Assembly: GCA_013359265.1 (NCBI GenBank)
Contig: JABWCD010000022.1
Location: 1 to 64,000 of the forward strand
DNA: 64,000 nucleotides
Direction: 5' to 3'
Source of the DNA: Candidatus Hydrogenedentota bacterium
Lineage (GTDB): Bacteria > Hydrogenedentota > Hydrogenedentia > Hydrogenedentales > SLHB01
The translations under genes and the position numbers were made by a program. The notes under the pieces were generated by a model. The model was not told the origin of the DNA. It ran no database searches and was given only the letters and a program-made list of their open reading frames with translations. This document shows positions 1-8,622 of this stretch, one piece after another; position 1 is the first letter of the stretch, and every line of letters starts with the position of its first letter.

Positions 1-1
1 G

Positions 2-307
2 TGGCGCTACCCGTGGTCAAGCGCCGCGGCACACCTGGGGCAGGGCGACGCGTCGGGCCTGCTCGACCTGACCGCCTGGGCGCGCAAGAGGGACGCGACG
101 AACTGGCAGGCCGCGCTCGTCGAACGTCTCGACCCCGGTATGGTCCGCCAACTCCGCGTCCGCACGCAGACCGGGCGCCCCCTCGCTGGCGACACCTTCC
201 TCAGCAAACTCGAAACCAAACTCGGCCGCCGCCTGCGCGCGCTCCCACCGGGCCGCCCCAAAGGCTGGCACAAAAAAACCGCCAAGGCAAAGAAGACCAC
301 GAAATGA
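2..307 (+). CDS. REP-associated tyrosine transposase (RAYT), C-terminal fragment cut by the window edge
   Basis: Open from the first base in frame 2 to a TGA at 305-307, about 101 residues. The translation resembles the tail of Y1/IS200-like RAYT transposases: it begins with a W-x-Y-S-S-A-x-A-H-L-G type segment, then has T-G-R-P-L-A-G-D-T-F-L-S-K-L-E followed by a basic L-G-R-R-L-R...G-R-P-K end. RAYTs are single-strand transposases that act on REP palindromes and are usually single-copy domesticated genes. The catalytic HUH and tyrosine part would lie upstream of the window, so completeness cannot be judged. Seven bases after the stop comes an inverted repeat (314-338) of the kind expected for a cognate REP. 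Family assignment is from remembered motif similarity only. Confidence 0.72.
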   Translation, partial: WRYPWSSAAAHLGQGDASGLLDLTAWARKRDATNWQAALVERLDPGMVRQLRVRTQTGRPLAGDTFLSKLETKLGRRLRALPPGRPKGWHKKTAKAKKTTK

Positions 308-313
308 CCGCAA

Positions 314-354
314 ATAACAGGTGGCTGTCCCCTGTTATTCCCCTGTTATTCTGT
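314..354. repeat. REP-like inverted repeat downstream of the RAYT fragment
   Basis: ATAACAGG and CCTGTTAT form perfect 8-bp arms around a 9-bp loop (314-338). Two further CTGTTATT half-copies follow (to about 354). The 18-bp string ATAACAGGTGGCTGTCCC (314-331) recurs as an exact reverse complement at 1650-1667, and CAAATAACAGG recurs near 2673. Position next to a RAYT suggests this is its cognate REP family. Confidence 0.75.
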
Positions 355-370
355 TATTACCCTTTGGCAC

Positions 371-1036
371 GTGGCTCGACGCGGCAACAACCTTACATTC
401 CGTCCAGACCTCGGCGGCAGTCTTTTGAAGAGACAAGCCGCGGCGGAGTTTGCCGACCGCTGGCGCACGGACACAGGCAAGTACGTGTTCCAGACCACGA
501 TGGATAAACTCACCGATATGGTCGAACGTAACGCAGGCGGGCCGTCGTTTCCTTCGTTGAATTACGTGACGCCGGTGGACACGCCCGTCGCACCCGCCGA
601 GGTGGACGCGTCGCGCGTGAAGGCGTTCCACGTCGCCAGATTCCCGACGTCCGCGTGTACATCCGACCAGTTGAAGGGCATTCTGCGCGAATACGGCGCC
701 TCGCAGACCGGAAATAAGGAGGAACTCGCAACAAAGTTCGCTGCACTCGCAGCCAACACATACGAGAAGAAACGGCACGAGCTCGATGAGTTCTTTTCCG
801 CGCATCGCTTTGTGCGTGTCGACTCATCGCCGCAGAACAGCACCGGTTTTCCGATCCTGGACGGGCCTCAGTATCTGCGGAACTTGGTACTCGCGATGTA
901 TGCCCTACGTCATCTGCGTGGGAACGCCATTCTGGAAAGTGCCCACGAGAACACGACGTACGGTATCCAGGAACTGGCCTTGGCTCTGGTCTTTGGTAAA
1001 ATTTTCCTTACGGGCGGTTTCGTGCCAGTAGCGTAG
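371..1036 (+). CDS. Hypothetical protein with a SAP-like helix-turn-helix segment
   Basis: A 221-residue reading frame with a GTG start at 371; an alternative ATG start is at 500 (M44). No good Shine-Dalgarno is seen before either. Around residues 97-125 there is a short helical segment, S-D-Q-L-K-G-I-L-R-E-Y-G...G-N-K-E-E-L-A-T-K, like the SAP domain found in proteins that bind AT-rich nucleic acid. The remaining sequence is not recognised. The gene is boxed between RAYT/REP sequences (314-354 and 1650-1667), so it may be accessory. Its protein-like composition, without the arginine/proline bias of the shadow frames, supports it being real. Function unknown. Confidence 0.5.
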   Translation: MARRGNNLTFRPDLGGSLLKRQAAAEFADRWRTDTGKYVFQTTMDKLTDMVERNAGGPSFPSLNYVTPVDTPVAPAEVDASRVKAFHVARFPTSACTSDQLKGILREYGASQTGNKEELATKFAALAANTYEKKRHELDEFFSAHRFVRVDSSPQNSTGFPILDGPQYLRNLVLAMYALRHLRGNAILESAHENTTYGIQELALALVFGKIFLTGGFVPVA

Positions 1037-1262
1037 ACTACAGAGGATGGAGGGTCAGTACCTGTTGGGCCCTCCATCCTGTTATTGCGACTTCTGGAAT
1101 CTTGCTTATTGGCATTATTGACTGCCGAAGACGACCGTGCTAGCTTCTTGACTATGTAGGCCCAAAATGGGGTTGATGCCGGGCCTGCACCCACGACGGC
1201 TTGCTACAGATCGTTAAGTTTGGTGCGAACTGAACACTGTTGTTCATGTGGGGTATCTTTTC

Positions 1263-1646
1263 ATGCGGCACTCATTGCTGGGATCGACAAAGATTGAGCT
1301 TTTGCGTCGTACATGTCTTGTGTCACTTATTCTCGCTGTGGATGCTTTTGGCGCCACCGGCAACCTTGTGGTAACTGTCCGCAATGCCAATGGGTCGACA
1401 GCATCAGGCGCTCGCGTCGTACGCTACAGCCCCGGGGGCGGCTCCACGGAAGGCTACACAAACAGCAGCGGACAAGTTACCTGGAACGGAATTACGACGG
1501 GTGCCTACTCATGCGAAGCTTATTACACAGGCGTGAACTGGCTCGGCGAGGAATACTGGGGCGACGGTCAAGCAACAGTGAGCACAAATGCCACCGCCCA
1601 ACTACCGATCAACCGTATCTACCCATACATCGAAAGCGTGGAATAA
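1263..1646 (+). CDS. Secreted carboxypeptidase-regulatory-like (Ig-fold) protein, probably truncated
   Basis: About 127 residues from ATG 1263 (another in-frame ATG is at 1248). A signal peptide is visible: basic N-terminus, then a hydrophobic core L-V-S-L-I-L-A-V and a likely cleavage after D-A-F-G-A. The mature part has a beta-rich pattern, N-L-V-V-T-V-R-N-A-N-G-S...G-A-R-V-V-R-Y...G-Y-T-N-S-S-G-Q-V-T-W-N-G-I-T-T-G-A-Y, typical of carboxypeptidase-regulatory-like or SpaA-like folds. Only one such domain is present. The stop codon lies four bases before an exact inverted copy of the 18-bp REP at 1650, suggesting that the repeat landed in and cut a longer gene. Role unknown. Confidence 0.6.
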   Translation: MRHSLLGSTKIELLRRTCLVSLILAVDAFGATGNLVVTVRNANGSTASGARVVRYSPGGGSTEGYTNSSGQVTWNGITTGAYSCEAYYTGVNWLGEEYWGDGQATVSTNATAQLPINRIYPYIESVE

Positions 1647-1649
1647 CTA

Positions 1650-1667
1650 GGGACAGCCACCTGTTAT
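1650..1667. repeat. Inverted copy of the 18-bp REP half
   Basis: GGGACAGCCACCTGTTAT is the exact reverse complement of 314-331. The two copies bracket the hypothetical gene at 371-1036 and the secreted-protein gene at 1263-1646, giving a 1.35 kb segment with inverted ends. Confidence 0.8.
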
Positions 1668-1802
1668 TTTACGCAGTCTGAGGTCCGAAAGACGACACGA
1701 AGGACCTTCCGCCTCACGCCGACAGTAAATCGTCTAGCGCAATTGCATTAATTGCGTAAACTCACAATTGACGGCTCTGCAAATACGCGCGTGCAGCCGT
1801 CT

Positions 1803-1841
1803 TCTCGTGCTCGTGCGCGTAATCGAGTATTTGGCTTCGAG
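1803..1841 (-). repeat. GATTACGA dispersed repeat, reverse-oriented copy
   Basis: Read on the minus strand it gives CTCGAAGCCAAATACTCGAT followed by TACGCGCACGAGCACGAGA. The same core (CGAAGCCAAATAxTCGATTACG) occurs on the plus strand at 44228, 46411, 55164 and 55300. Confidence 0.75.
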
Positions 1842-1900
1842 ACCGAGTCATGTCCGTTCTCGTAGCCACGCAGATTCGTGAATTGCGACAGAGCAGTTTA

Positions 1901-1952
1901 GGGGGGAATTCAGGGGGAATTCAGGGGAATTCAGGGACAGACTACGAATTAC
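1901..1952. repeat. Solo GAATTCAGG repeat of the second RAYT family
   Basis: Three tandem GGGGAATTCAG units followed by GGACAGACTACGAATTAC. Nearly the same arrangement flanks the RAYT remnant at 43822-43983 on both sides (43722-43768 and, inverted, 44021-44048). Confidence 0.75.
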
Positions 1953-2705
1953 AGTACTCCAACACAGATACACAAGCGCAATCAATTCGACCCAAACTCG
2001 CAAAGACACCTCGTCGAGATTCGTGGCGCATCGCGACCATCCCAGTGCAACGCGCTGGGCACGGGAAATAGAGGCCGCTCCCGTGAACAAGACGCTGCAC
2101 CCTCCGCACGCTGCCCGTTACCACACTCACGCACCGCCGTTTCGTACAAGCGAATCCGACAACACATGCCTGATCCGCATCGCCGCAATCTGCACCGCTC
2201 GCCTCCCTGCACCCGCAAACAGTTCTTAATCTACGTAATCTTTGAAATCTGTGGACAGAGGTCCTATATTGACTGATTCATCTGCAATCTGCGACTTTCC
2301 AGCAAAACCCCTCGTTTCGCAAACAACCCCGCTCGCGCGACTTCCCCGCTCTTCGCATTACGCGCGATTGCGTGTCAACCAAACAGGGGTCGTTTCGCAA
2401 GCGCGCCTCTTCGAGAGTGTCCTTGCCCACCTATCGCAGTCAAGCGAATCACCCTCGTTTCCCAAATCCACTCTGCGATCGCTCGCGACCGATCATTCCC
2501 GTTTCCCCGTATCGCTCCGTGCTCTCCGCCAATCCTCTGAAGCCGCTTCGGCGAAGGAGGGTGTCTCCGTGGTCAATCCAAAGTGCAACACGCCGGGCAT
2601 AGGGATAGGCGAATGTGCGGTACCTCGCCGGATTGAAGGGAGCCAGGCACGGGCCTAACGACGGCAAGAACAAATAACAGGCGTCCCACTCCAATACGAC
2701 CGGAG

Positions 2706-3611
2706 CTACACCGCCGGGCCCATGATCTCGATGAAGCGCCGGGCCTGCGGCGAGACGGCGCGGCCTTTGCGGAGCACGACGCCGTACGTGCGATTGGGAA
2801 ACCACTTGCTGACGGGGATGACGGCGAGTTTCTCGTCGCCCGTGATGCAGATGCTCATGACGATCGAGATGCCGAGGCCGAGCTCGACGTAGGTCTTGAT
2901 CACTTCCCAGCCGCCAACTTCGAGTTTAACGTTGTGCGGCAGGCCGTGTTTGGTGAATTCGCTTTCAACGATGCGCCACGTGCTCAAGGTGCGCGGCGGC
3001 AGAATGAGCGGAAACTTGCTGATGTCCGCGAGGGTGACGCGCTTGCGCTTCGCGAGCGGGTGGTCGAGCGCGGTGATGAGCAGGGGCTCGTATGAAACGA
3101 TGGGATGGAACGCGATATCGCCGGGAATCTCGAGCAATGGGCCGACACAGAAGTCCACCTCGCGGTCGCGCAGCAGCGCAAGCCCGGCCTGGCCGGTGAC
3201 GTTGTGGATTTTCAGTTCGATTCGCGGGTGCGCCTTGACGAACGCTTCGACAAACTTGGGCAGCACATAGAGAATCGTGGACCCGCCCGCGGCGATATCC
3301 ACGCGCCCCCGGTCCACCGACTGCCGGCGCGCGCGGAAGTCGTCGGCGACGGCGTCAATCCCGTCGACCAATGGCCGCGCCAACTCGAAAAGGAGTTGCC
3401 CGTCGGGCGTCAACTCGATCCTGGGACCGCGGCGCTCGAACAGTTTGACGCCCAGCTCGCGCTCGAGCGCCTGGACCTGGAGTGATACAGACGGTTGCGA
3501 TAGGTATAGTTTCTCGGCGGCCTTTGACATGCTGCCCGTTCGGGCGGCGTGGCAGAATCCGCGTAACTGTAGAAGCCGGTTGTGTTTATAGCGAACGTTC
3601 GGCGACGGCAT
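2706..3611 (-). CDS. LysR-family transcriptional regulator (CysB/Cbl-like)
   Basis: 301 residues from ATG 3611; an upstream in-frame start adds 12 poor residues. The N-terminus carries the LysR winged helix-turn-helix (about residues 7-65: R-L-L-Q-L-R-G-F-C-H-A-A-R-T-G-S...A-A-E-K-L-Y-L-S-Q-P-S-V-S-L-Q-V-Q-A-L-E). The C-terminal two-lobed ligand domain follows (about 95-300). The motif V-E-L-G-L-G-I-S-I-V is the conserved hinge region of the CysB/Cbl/CbbR-like branch. It is divergent from the secreted-protein gene at 3762, with 150 bp between them. The effector is unknown; control of the nearby glyoxylate genes is possible but unsupported. A cytoplasmic DNA-binding regulator. Confidence 0.9.
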   Translation of the reverse strand: MPSPNVRYKHNRLLQLRGFCHAARTGSMSKAAEKLYLSQPSVSLQVQALERELGVKLFERRGPRIELTPDGQLLFELARPLVDGIDAVADDFRARRQSVDRGRVDIAAGGSTILYVLPKFVEAFVKAHPRIELKIHNVTGQAGLALLRDREVDFCVGPLLEIPGDIAFHPIVSYEPLLITALDHPLAKRKRVTLADISKFPLILPPRTLSTWRIVESEFTKHGLPHNVKLEVGGWEVIKTYVELGLGISIVMSICITGDEKLAVIPVSKWFPNRTYGVVLRKGRAVSPQARRFIEIMGPAV

Positions 3612-3761
3612 GGTCGGCTCCCGCCCGGAAAAACCGGGTTTGCCCATTGGGCGTTACATCACGTATAGTTTCACTAGCATAATGGGATCGGCGAGTGGGC
3701 TTCATCCGGCCGGCTCGGCGGAAGTCGCGCCCCCTAAAGTGGGCCAGATCAGGAGTATCAC

Positions 3762-4367
3762 ATGAACGCGAAGCCCCTCCGGAAAATGAATAACGTCATG
3801 CGCTGGGTGCTGCCCCTTATCGCGGTTGCTGTCCTCGTCGCCGCGCCAAACCATGGCGCCGTCGCCGGTGACAACAAGGTCGAAGACGGCAGCTTCGAGG
3901 CGGGGCGCAACTCCGGTTTTTGGAAGGAAAAGTCCACGAACTTCGGCACGCCGATCTGCATCGTTTCCTCCCCAAGCGAAGTACCCTGCGGCGATGGAGA
4001 AGGCACCGCGCTACCGCGCACCGGCGTGTACTGGGCATGGTTCGGCGGCGCGGACACGTTCGTCGAAAAAGGATCGTTGACGCAAAACGTAAAGTTCCCG
4101 TCGGGCGGCAGCGCCAAACTGCGGTTCTACCTCTGGATCGGCGATTCGAGCCCGGACGGCAAGGATTCGCTGACAGTGCTCGTTGACGGGCAGAAGGTGT
4201 TCAAGGTCAAGGAAAACAACACCGGCTACAGTTCGTACACGTTGGTCCAAAAGAACCTCGATCAGTTCGCGGACGGCCAACGGCACAAGGTGCAATTCAA
4301 GAACCGTTGTACCGGCGACGGTAACTCGAACATGAGCGTGGACGACATCAGCATTACGGCCGACTAG
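3762..4367 (+). CDS. Secreted jelly-roll (carbohydrate-binding-like) protein
   Basis: 201 residues; ATG 3762 is preceded by CAGGAG with good spacing. A signal peptide is clear: K-P-L-R-K-M-N-N then hydrophobic V-L-P-L-I-A-V-A-V-L-V-A-A-P, with cleavage probably near H-G-A-V-A-G. The mature protein starts with V-E-D-G-S-F-E-A-G and continues W-K-E-K-S-T-N-F-G-T-P, T-G-V-Y-W-A-W-F-G-G and ends S-V-D-D-I-S-I. This pattern is typical of beta-sandwich domains attached to extracellular enzymes. No catalytic domain is present, so it may bind glycans or act as a standalone surface module. Divergent from the LysR gene. Confidence 0.78.
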   Translation: MNAKPLRKMNNVMRWVLPLIAVAVLVAAPNHGAVAGDNKVEDGSFEAGRNSGFWKEKSTNFGTPICIVSSPSEVPCGDGEGTALPRTGVYWAWFGGADTFVEKGSLTQNVKFPSGGSAKLRFYLWIGDSSPDGKDSLTVLVDGQKVFKVKENNTGYSSYTLVQKNLDQFADGQRHKVQFKNRCTGDGNSNMSVDDISITAD

Positions 4368-4738
4368 CGGTTCCCGTCAATCGATTTTGTTGATGTTTGT
4401 AGCGCCCGGTCTCCGTGCCGGGCGGCATTTCTCGTGACTGGGACCGCCAAATTCGAATGACGCAGACCACTAGCGGTTCGCACCACCGAAAACAGTGGTC
4501 GCGCCGGGGGTTGTCCCCACAACGGCCTCACCAGCCAGTATTGGCCACCAGTTCGGCCGGTGCTGAAACGGCCCGTGACGGAGCCTGTCCCGCGCAGCGG
4601 CACGTTGCTCGGGGGAATCCGGGACTATTAGTTTCATCAATAGTAACCATTGAAACAATTGCCTTGCCTTATAGCCTACCTACTGGTAAGTTTGTCGCGC
4701 CCCGGAGGGCGGGGCTGAACACATAGGGCAATTCTCGT
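4368..4738. other. Intergenic region before aceB
   Basis: 371 bp. It contains a strong hairpin (4396-4424) matching another at 55268-55297, and a weaker GC-rich hairpin near 4698-4714 (GCGCCCCGGAGGGCGGGGC). I see no convincing -10/-35 pair for aceB, although its promoter should lie here. Confidence 0.55.
4396..4424. repeat. REP-like palindrome, TGTAGCGCCCGG type
   Basis: GCCCGG-TCTCCGTG-CCGGGC stem-loop following TTTGTAGC. The reverse complement of 55268-55297 has the same layout (TTTGTAGCGTCCGG...CCGGACGG), with compensating changes in the stem, so this is a second REP-like family rather than a chance terminator. Confidence 0.6.
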
Positions 4739-6355
4739 ATGGCCGTCGCTACCGGGTCGCTTAATCTGCTCCAAAAAGAAGGAATCGCCATCCGCGCGTC
4801 CCTGTCGCCGGACTTCGAATCCATCCTCACCCCGGACGCGCTGCGTTTCGTGGCGCGCCTGGTTCGGCTCGCGGAGCCGCGCCGCCAGGAATTGTTGGCC
4901 CGGCGCGCCTCGCGCCAGCGCGCGTTCGACGCGGGCCAGCTTCCCGACTTTTTACCCGAGACCAATAGCGTTCGCGACGGCGATTGGACAATCGCGCCGA
5001 CGCCCGCGGACCTGCAGGACCGACGCGTCGAGATAACCGGACCGGTCGATCGCAAGATGGTCATCAACGCGTTGAACAGCGGCGCGAAGATGTTCATGGC
5101 CGATTTCGAGGACTCCCACTCGCCCACGTGGGACGGGACCATCGAAGGCCAGATCAACATGCGCGATGCGGTTGATCGCACAATCACATACCGCAGCCCC
5201 GAGGGCAAATCCTACAAACTGAACGAGACTATTGCGACACTGCTCGTTCGTCCCCGCGGCTGGCACCTCAACGAAAAGCACTTTATTGTCGACGGGAAGC
5301 CGGCGCCCGGAGGCATTTTCGATTTCGGACTGTATTTCTTCCACAACGCGAAGAACCTGATCGCGCGCGGAACGGGCCCGTATTTCTACCTTCCGAAGCT
5401 GGAAAGCCATCTTGAAGCGCGCTTGTGGAACGATGTGTTTTGTCTGGCGCAGGACGAACTGGGCATCCCGCGCAGTACGATCAAGGCGACGGTGCTGATC
5501 GAGACAATTCCCGCCGCGTTCGAAATGGACGAAATCCTGTACGAACTGCGCGAACACTCCGCGGGGCTGAACTGCGGGCGGTGGGACTACATTTTCAGTT
5601 GCATCAAGCGGTTCAAGAACCATCCGGCACGCGTGTTTCCGGATCGCGCGCAGGTCACGATGACCACGCATTTCATGCACTCCTATTCGTTGCTCGCGAT
5701 CAAGACGTGCCACCGCCGCGGCGCGCACGCGATTGGGGGGATGGCGGCGCAGATACCGATCAAGAACGACCCCGCCGCAAACGAGGCGGCGCTCGCGAAG
5801 GTGCGCGCGGACAAGACGCGCGAGGCCACGGACGGTCACGACGGCACGTGGGTCGCGCACCCCGGTCTTGTTCCCATCGCGATGGAAGAATTCGACAAGG
5901 TGATGAAAACGCCGAACCAGATTCATCGCATGCGGGAGGACGTCAACGTGACCGCGGCGGACTTGCTTGCCATGCCCGAGGGGCAGATTACGGAGCACGG
6001 CCTGCGCGTAAATGCGAGTGTGGGCATTCAATACATGGAAGCGTGGCTGCGCGGGACGGGGTGCGTACCGTTGTACAACCTCATGGAAGACGCGGCGACG
6101 GCGGAAATCTCGCGCGCTCAAGTGTGGCAATGGGTGCACAACCCGCGCGGCGTGCTGAACGACGGGCGCAAAGTAACGATCGAGCTTTTTCGCCAGATTG
6201 TGAAGGAAGAGTTGGAGAAGATTCGCATCGAAGTCGGCGATACGCGGTACTCCGGCGGAAAGTACGAGTTGGCCGCGCGCATGTTTGACGAAATCATTGC
6301 GAATGAGCAGTTGGAAGAATTCTTGACCTTGCGGGCATACGAGCAGTTGGACTGA
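4739..6355 (+). CDS. aceB: Malate synthase A
   Basis: 538 residues, the usual length of malate synthase A. It condenses glyoxylate and acetyl-CoA to malate, the second step of the glyoxylate shunt, in the cytoplasm. Visible motifs: R-P-R-G-W-H-L near residue 168 (active-site Arg), the family signature [15 protein letters not shown] near 271-285, and [10 protein letters not shown] near 448, which supplies the catalytic Asp. ATG 4739 has only a weak AGGG upstream. The isocitrate lyase gene follows 14 bp downstream, so the two form an operon and provide the full shunt for growth on acetate or fatty acids. Confidence 0.97.
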   Translation: MAVATGSLNLLQKEGIAIRASLSPDFESILTPDALRFVARLVRLAEPRRQELLARRASRQRAFDAGQLPDFLPETNSVRDGDWTIAPTPADLQDRRVEITGPVDRKMVINALNSGAKMFMADFEDSHSPTWDGTIEGQINMRDAVDRTITYRSPEGKSYKLNETIATLLVRPRGWHLNEKHFIVDGKPAPGGIFDFGLYFFHNAKNLIARGTGPYFYLPKLESHLEARLWNDVFCLAQDELGIPRSTIKATVLIETIPAAFEMDEILYELREHSAGLNCGRWDYIFSCIKRFKNHPARVFPDRAQVTMTTHFMHSYSLLAIKTCHRRGAHAIGGMAAQIPIKNDPAANEAALAKVRADKTREATDGHDGTWVAHPGLVPIAMEEFDKVMKTPNQIHRMREDVNVTAADLLAMPEGQITEHGLRVNASVGIQYMEAWLRGTGCVPLYNLMEDAATAEISRAQVWQWVHNPRGVLNDGRKVTIELFRQIVKEELEKIRIEVGDTRYSGGKYELAARMFDEIIANEQLEEFLTLRAYEQLD

Positions 6356-6369
6356 GGAGGGCAGCAACC

Positions 6370-7728
6370 ATGAGAACAGTCGAGGAAATGGCCGTCGCAC
6401 TTGAAGAACGCGTGATTCGTCACGACATTGATCGGGACGAAGCGCGCGAGTTGCGAAGGAGTTGGGAAAACGACGAGCGTTGGAAGGGCACCGTTCGTCC
6501 GTATTCCGCGGAGGACGTACTGCGGTTCCGCGGAACGGTCAAGATTGACTACACCTTCGCGGAAATGGGTGCGGAGCGGCTTTGGCATTTGCTCCACACC
6601 GAGGAATACATTCCCGCGCTCGGCGCGATGTCCGGCAACCAGGCCGTGCAACAAGTCGAAGCCGGGCTGCAGGCGATCTACCTCAGCGGTTGGCAGGTTG
6701 CGGCGGACGCCAACCTCGCGGACCAGATGTATCCCGATCAGAGTCTGTATCCGTGTAACAGCGTGCCCGCGGTTGTGCGCAAGATCAACAATGCGTTGCG
6801 CCGCGCGGACCAAATCCAGGTGCTTGACGGCCGCAAGCACGGGCCATACTGGTACGCGCCGATCATCGCAGACGCCGAGGCCGGATTCGGCGGGCCGCTG
6901 AACGCGCACGAGCTGATGAAAGCGATGATCGAAGCCGGCGCCGCGGGCGTACATTTCGAGGACCAGCTTGCGTCCGCGAAAAAGTGCGGTCACATGGGCG
7001 GCAAAGTGCTTGTGCCCACGCAGGAATTCATTGTGAAGTTGATCGCCGCGCGCCTCGCCGCGGACATCTGCGGCGTGCCAACGCTGCTCGTTGCGCGCAC
7101 GGATGCGGACTCGGCGAAGCTGCTCACGTCCGACATCGACCCGCGCGACCGGCCGTTCCTCACCGGTGACCGCACGTCGGAGGGCTTTTACACGATCAAG
7201 GGCGGCACGGACATGGCCATAGCACGCGGTCTCGCGTACGCGCCGTATGCGGATATGATCTGGTGCGAGACATCAACGCCGAATCTCGAGGAGGCGAAGA
7301 AGTTCGCGGAAGGCATTCATGCGAAATACCCGGGAAAGCTGTTGAGTTACAACTGCTCGCCGTCATTCAACTGGAAGCGCAACCTCGACGAAGGCACGAT
7401 TGCGCACTTCCAGCGCGAGTTGGGCGCGATGGGATACAAATTCCAGTTCGTCACCCTTGCCGGGTTCCATTCGCTCAACCTGGGCATGTTCAACCTGGCG
7501 CGCAGCTACAAAACTGAGGGCATGGCGGCGTACTCGCGGTTCCAGGAAAAAGAGTTCAAGTACGAAAAAGGCAGCGGCTATATGGCCACCACGCACCAAA
7601 AGTTTGTCGGCACCGGCTACTTCGACCGCATCATGGAAGCCATCTCCGGCGGCGCGTCGTCGGTCACCGCCCTCGACGGCTCGACCGAAGAAGCCCAATT
7701 CGAAAAAGGCGGCAACGGCAAACACTGA
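6370..7728 (+). CDS. aceA: Isocitrate lyase
   Basis: 452 residues. It splits isocitrate to succinate and glyoxylate, feeding the malate synthase encoded 14 bp upstream. The catalytic loop K-K-C-G-H-M-G-G-K is at about 204-212 and contains the active-site cysteine. Other conserved pieces are [20 protein letters not shown] and T-L-A-G-F-H-S-L-N. The start ATG has a strong AGGAGGG 9-10 bases upstream. Length is close to the short bacterial class (about 430-450), without the eukaryotic insertion. A GC-rich hairpin at 7774 closes the operon. Confidence 0.97.
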   Translation: MRTVEEMAVALEERVIRHDIDRDEARELRRSWENDERWKGTVRPYSAEDVLRFRGTVKIDYTFAEMGAERLWHLLHTEEYIPALGAMSGNQAVQQVEAGLQAIYLSGWQVAADANLADQMYPDQSLYPCNSVPAVVRKINNALRRADQIQVLDGRKHGPYWYAPIIADAEAGFGGPLNAHELMKAMIEAGAAGVHFEDQLASAKKCGHMGGKVLVPTQEFIVKLIAARLAADICGVPTLLVARTDADSAKLLTSDIDPRDRPFLTGDRTSEGFYTIKGGTDMAIARGLAYAPYADMIWCETSTPNLEEAKKFAEGIHAKYPGKLLSYNCSPSFNWKRNLDEGTIAHFQRELGAMGYKFQFVTLAGFHSLNLGMFNLARSYKTEGMAAYSRFQEKEFKYEKGSGYMATTHQKFVGTGYFDRIMEAISGGASSVTALDGSTEEAQFEKGGNGKH

Positions 7729-7773
7729 TCGAGTCTCGTGTAGACCAACCCTGGTCTTGCAGTCCGAGGGGAA

Positions 7774-7802
7774 GCAACGCCCGGCCTTGTGCCGGGCGTT
7801 GC
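7774..7802 (+). terminator. Hairpin after aceBA
   Basis: GCAACGCCCGG and CCGGGCGTTGC make an 11-bp perfect stem with a 7-base loop (CCTTGTG), 46 bases after the aceA stop. There is no U tract, so it may be a Rho-assisted terminator or an RNA-stabilising hairpin. Confidence 0.6.
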
Positions 7803-7902
7803 CGTTGATGAGTTGAAAACCGTGCAAGGCCGTGAGATTTCGTCGCATAATTGGCGCGAGCCGATGACGAGTACCGGGGTGAGCGCAATGCGAGGAAAAA
7901 CA

Positions 7903-8115
7903 ATGATATCTGGTACCGGTCGGGCTACGGAACGCAAGGGGAAGATCGAAGACCTTGATAGGAGTTTCGATATCGCATATTGGCAGCGTCAGGGACCTGC
8001 GGCAGTTTTTGCGGCCGTCCACGAAAGGGTAATAGAGGCCCACCGCGTCAATGGGATTCCGCTCGATGTCGCCATTCGAAGAGATATTGAGCGTATTGGA
8101 AGATTTTCCGAATAG
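7903..8115 (+). CDS. Small protein of a BrnT toxin cassette (putative accessory or antitoxin)
   Basis: 70 residues from ATG 7903, preceded by GAGGA at about 7 bases; a longer frame upstream is less likely. The recognisable part is S-F-D-I-A-Y-W-Q-R-Q-G-P-A-A-V-F-A-A. This D-x-x-[FY]-W-Q-x-Q-G pattern, followed by a helical segment, I recall from short proteins near bacterial toxins. Its TAG overlaps the GTG start of the BrnT-like gene by one base, so translation is coupled. Biochemical role unknown; it could neutralise or regulate the toxin. Confidence in the gene is fair, in the role low. Confidence 0.6.
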   Translation: MISGTGRATERKGKIEDLDRSFDIAYWQRQGPAAVFAAVHERVIEAHRVNGIPLDVAIRRDIERIGRFSE

Positions 8116-8384
8116 TGTTTGAGTGGGATCCGGCAAAGGCGCGCAGAAATTATGCGAAACATGGTGTGACTTTTCATCAGGCGCTATCGGCATTCGGCGA
8201 TCCGTTTGCGGTCGCCTTTCCCGATTTGGAACACTCGGATAAGGAAGCTCAATACGTTACTTTTGGCTACTCGATCGATGGCCTGCTCCTTGCGGTAGTG
8301 CATGTCGAGAATGGGCCGTTTACCAGGATAATCAGTGCGCGATATGCTACGCGGCGCGAAAGGCGGTTGTATGAAGAAGGCTAA
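8115..8384 (+). CDS. brnT: BrnT-family ribonuclease toxin
   Basis: 89 residues starting at a GTG that overlaps the preceding stop. It matches the BrnT pattern: F-E-W-D-P-A-K-A-R-R-N-Y-A-K-H-G-V-T-F near the start, F-G-D-P in the middle, and the end R-I-I-S-A-R-Y-A-T-R-R-E-R-R-L-Y-E. BrnT toxins are RelE-like fold RNases that stop translation and are neutralised by BrnA. The conserved basic and aromatic residues are present, so it looks intact. Its last 14 bases overlap the start of the next gene, the likely antitoxin, in the usual brnT-brnA order. Confidence 0.88.
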   Translation: MFEWDPAKARRNYAKHGVTFHQALSAFGDPFAVAFPDLEHSDKEAQYVTFGYSIDGLLLAVVHVENGPFTRIISARYATRRERRLYEEG

Positions 8385-8589
8385 AGATGACGAGATGCGG
8401 GACGAATACGAACGCGAACACCTTGGCAAGGGCGTTCGGGGCATGCACTTCGAGAAGTACCGTAAGCATGCAAATCTCGTTATCCTGAGTCCCGACGTGG
8501 CCGCAGAGTTCCCTTCGGATCATTCGGTGAATCAAGCCTTGCGCGCGGTCTTGCGGCAGCGAGGGAAATCGCGTACAAGAACACGGTAG
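8371..8589 (+). CDS. BrnA/CopG-like antitoxin
   Basis: 72 residues from ATG 8371, inside the end of brnT. The sequence begins K-K-A-K-D-D-E-M-R-D-E-Y and continues L-G-K-G-V-R-G-M-H-F-E-K-Y, N-L-V-I-L-S-P-D-V-A-A-E-F-P and S-V-N-Q-A-L-R. This is the pattern of small antitoxins whose C-terminal half folds as a ribbon-helix-helix (L-x-P-D-V-A-x-x-F-P...V-N-x-A-L-R). It would bind BrnT and autoregulate the operon. The short basic tail R-G-K-S-R-T-R-T-R is notable. Together with the 7903 gene this is a three-gene cassette. Confidence 0.8.
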   Translation: MKKAKDDEMRDEYEREHLGKGVRGMHFEKYRKHANLVILSPDVAAEFPSDHSVNQALRAVLRQRGKSRTRTR

Positions 8590-8622
8590 CCTGTTACCCG
8601 ATCGAAAGCTGGATTCTCTCCA

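Larger units (their letters stand above)
1668..2705. other. Long gene-poor gap with repeat remnants
   Basis: About 1 kb without a convincing gene. It holds a reverse-oriented copy of the GATTACGA dispersed repeat (1803-1841), a solo GAATTCAGG repeat (1901-1952), and a REP half near 2673. Open frames here, such as one at 2242-2658, have shadow-like composition and no family resemblance. The rest looks like decayed sequence. Confidence 0.6.

Noticed and set aside
1-507. 168-residue open frame on the plus strand
   Set aside because: Arginine/proline-rich and out of frame with the RAYT tail, which has clear family motifs in frame 2.
335-805. 156-residue open frame on the minus strand
   Set aside because: Antisense to the better-composed SAP-like gene; no motif or start signal.
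2242-2658. 138-residue open frame in the 1.7-2.7 kb gap
   Set aside because: Low-complexity composition and no family resemblance or ribosome site.
3612-3761. Specific LysR operator between the divergent genes
   Set aside because: No clear T-N11-A palindrome with flanking symmetry that I could support by eye.
4396-4424. Transcription terminator after the 3762 gene
   Set aside because: No T tract, and a matching palindrome at 55268 in reverse orientation points to a repeat family.
4952-6400. 482-residue open frame antisense to aceB
   Set aside because: High-GC shadow of a confirmed gene; histidine/arginine-rich composition.
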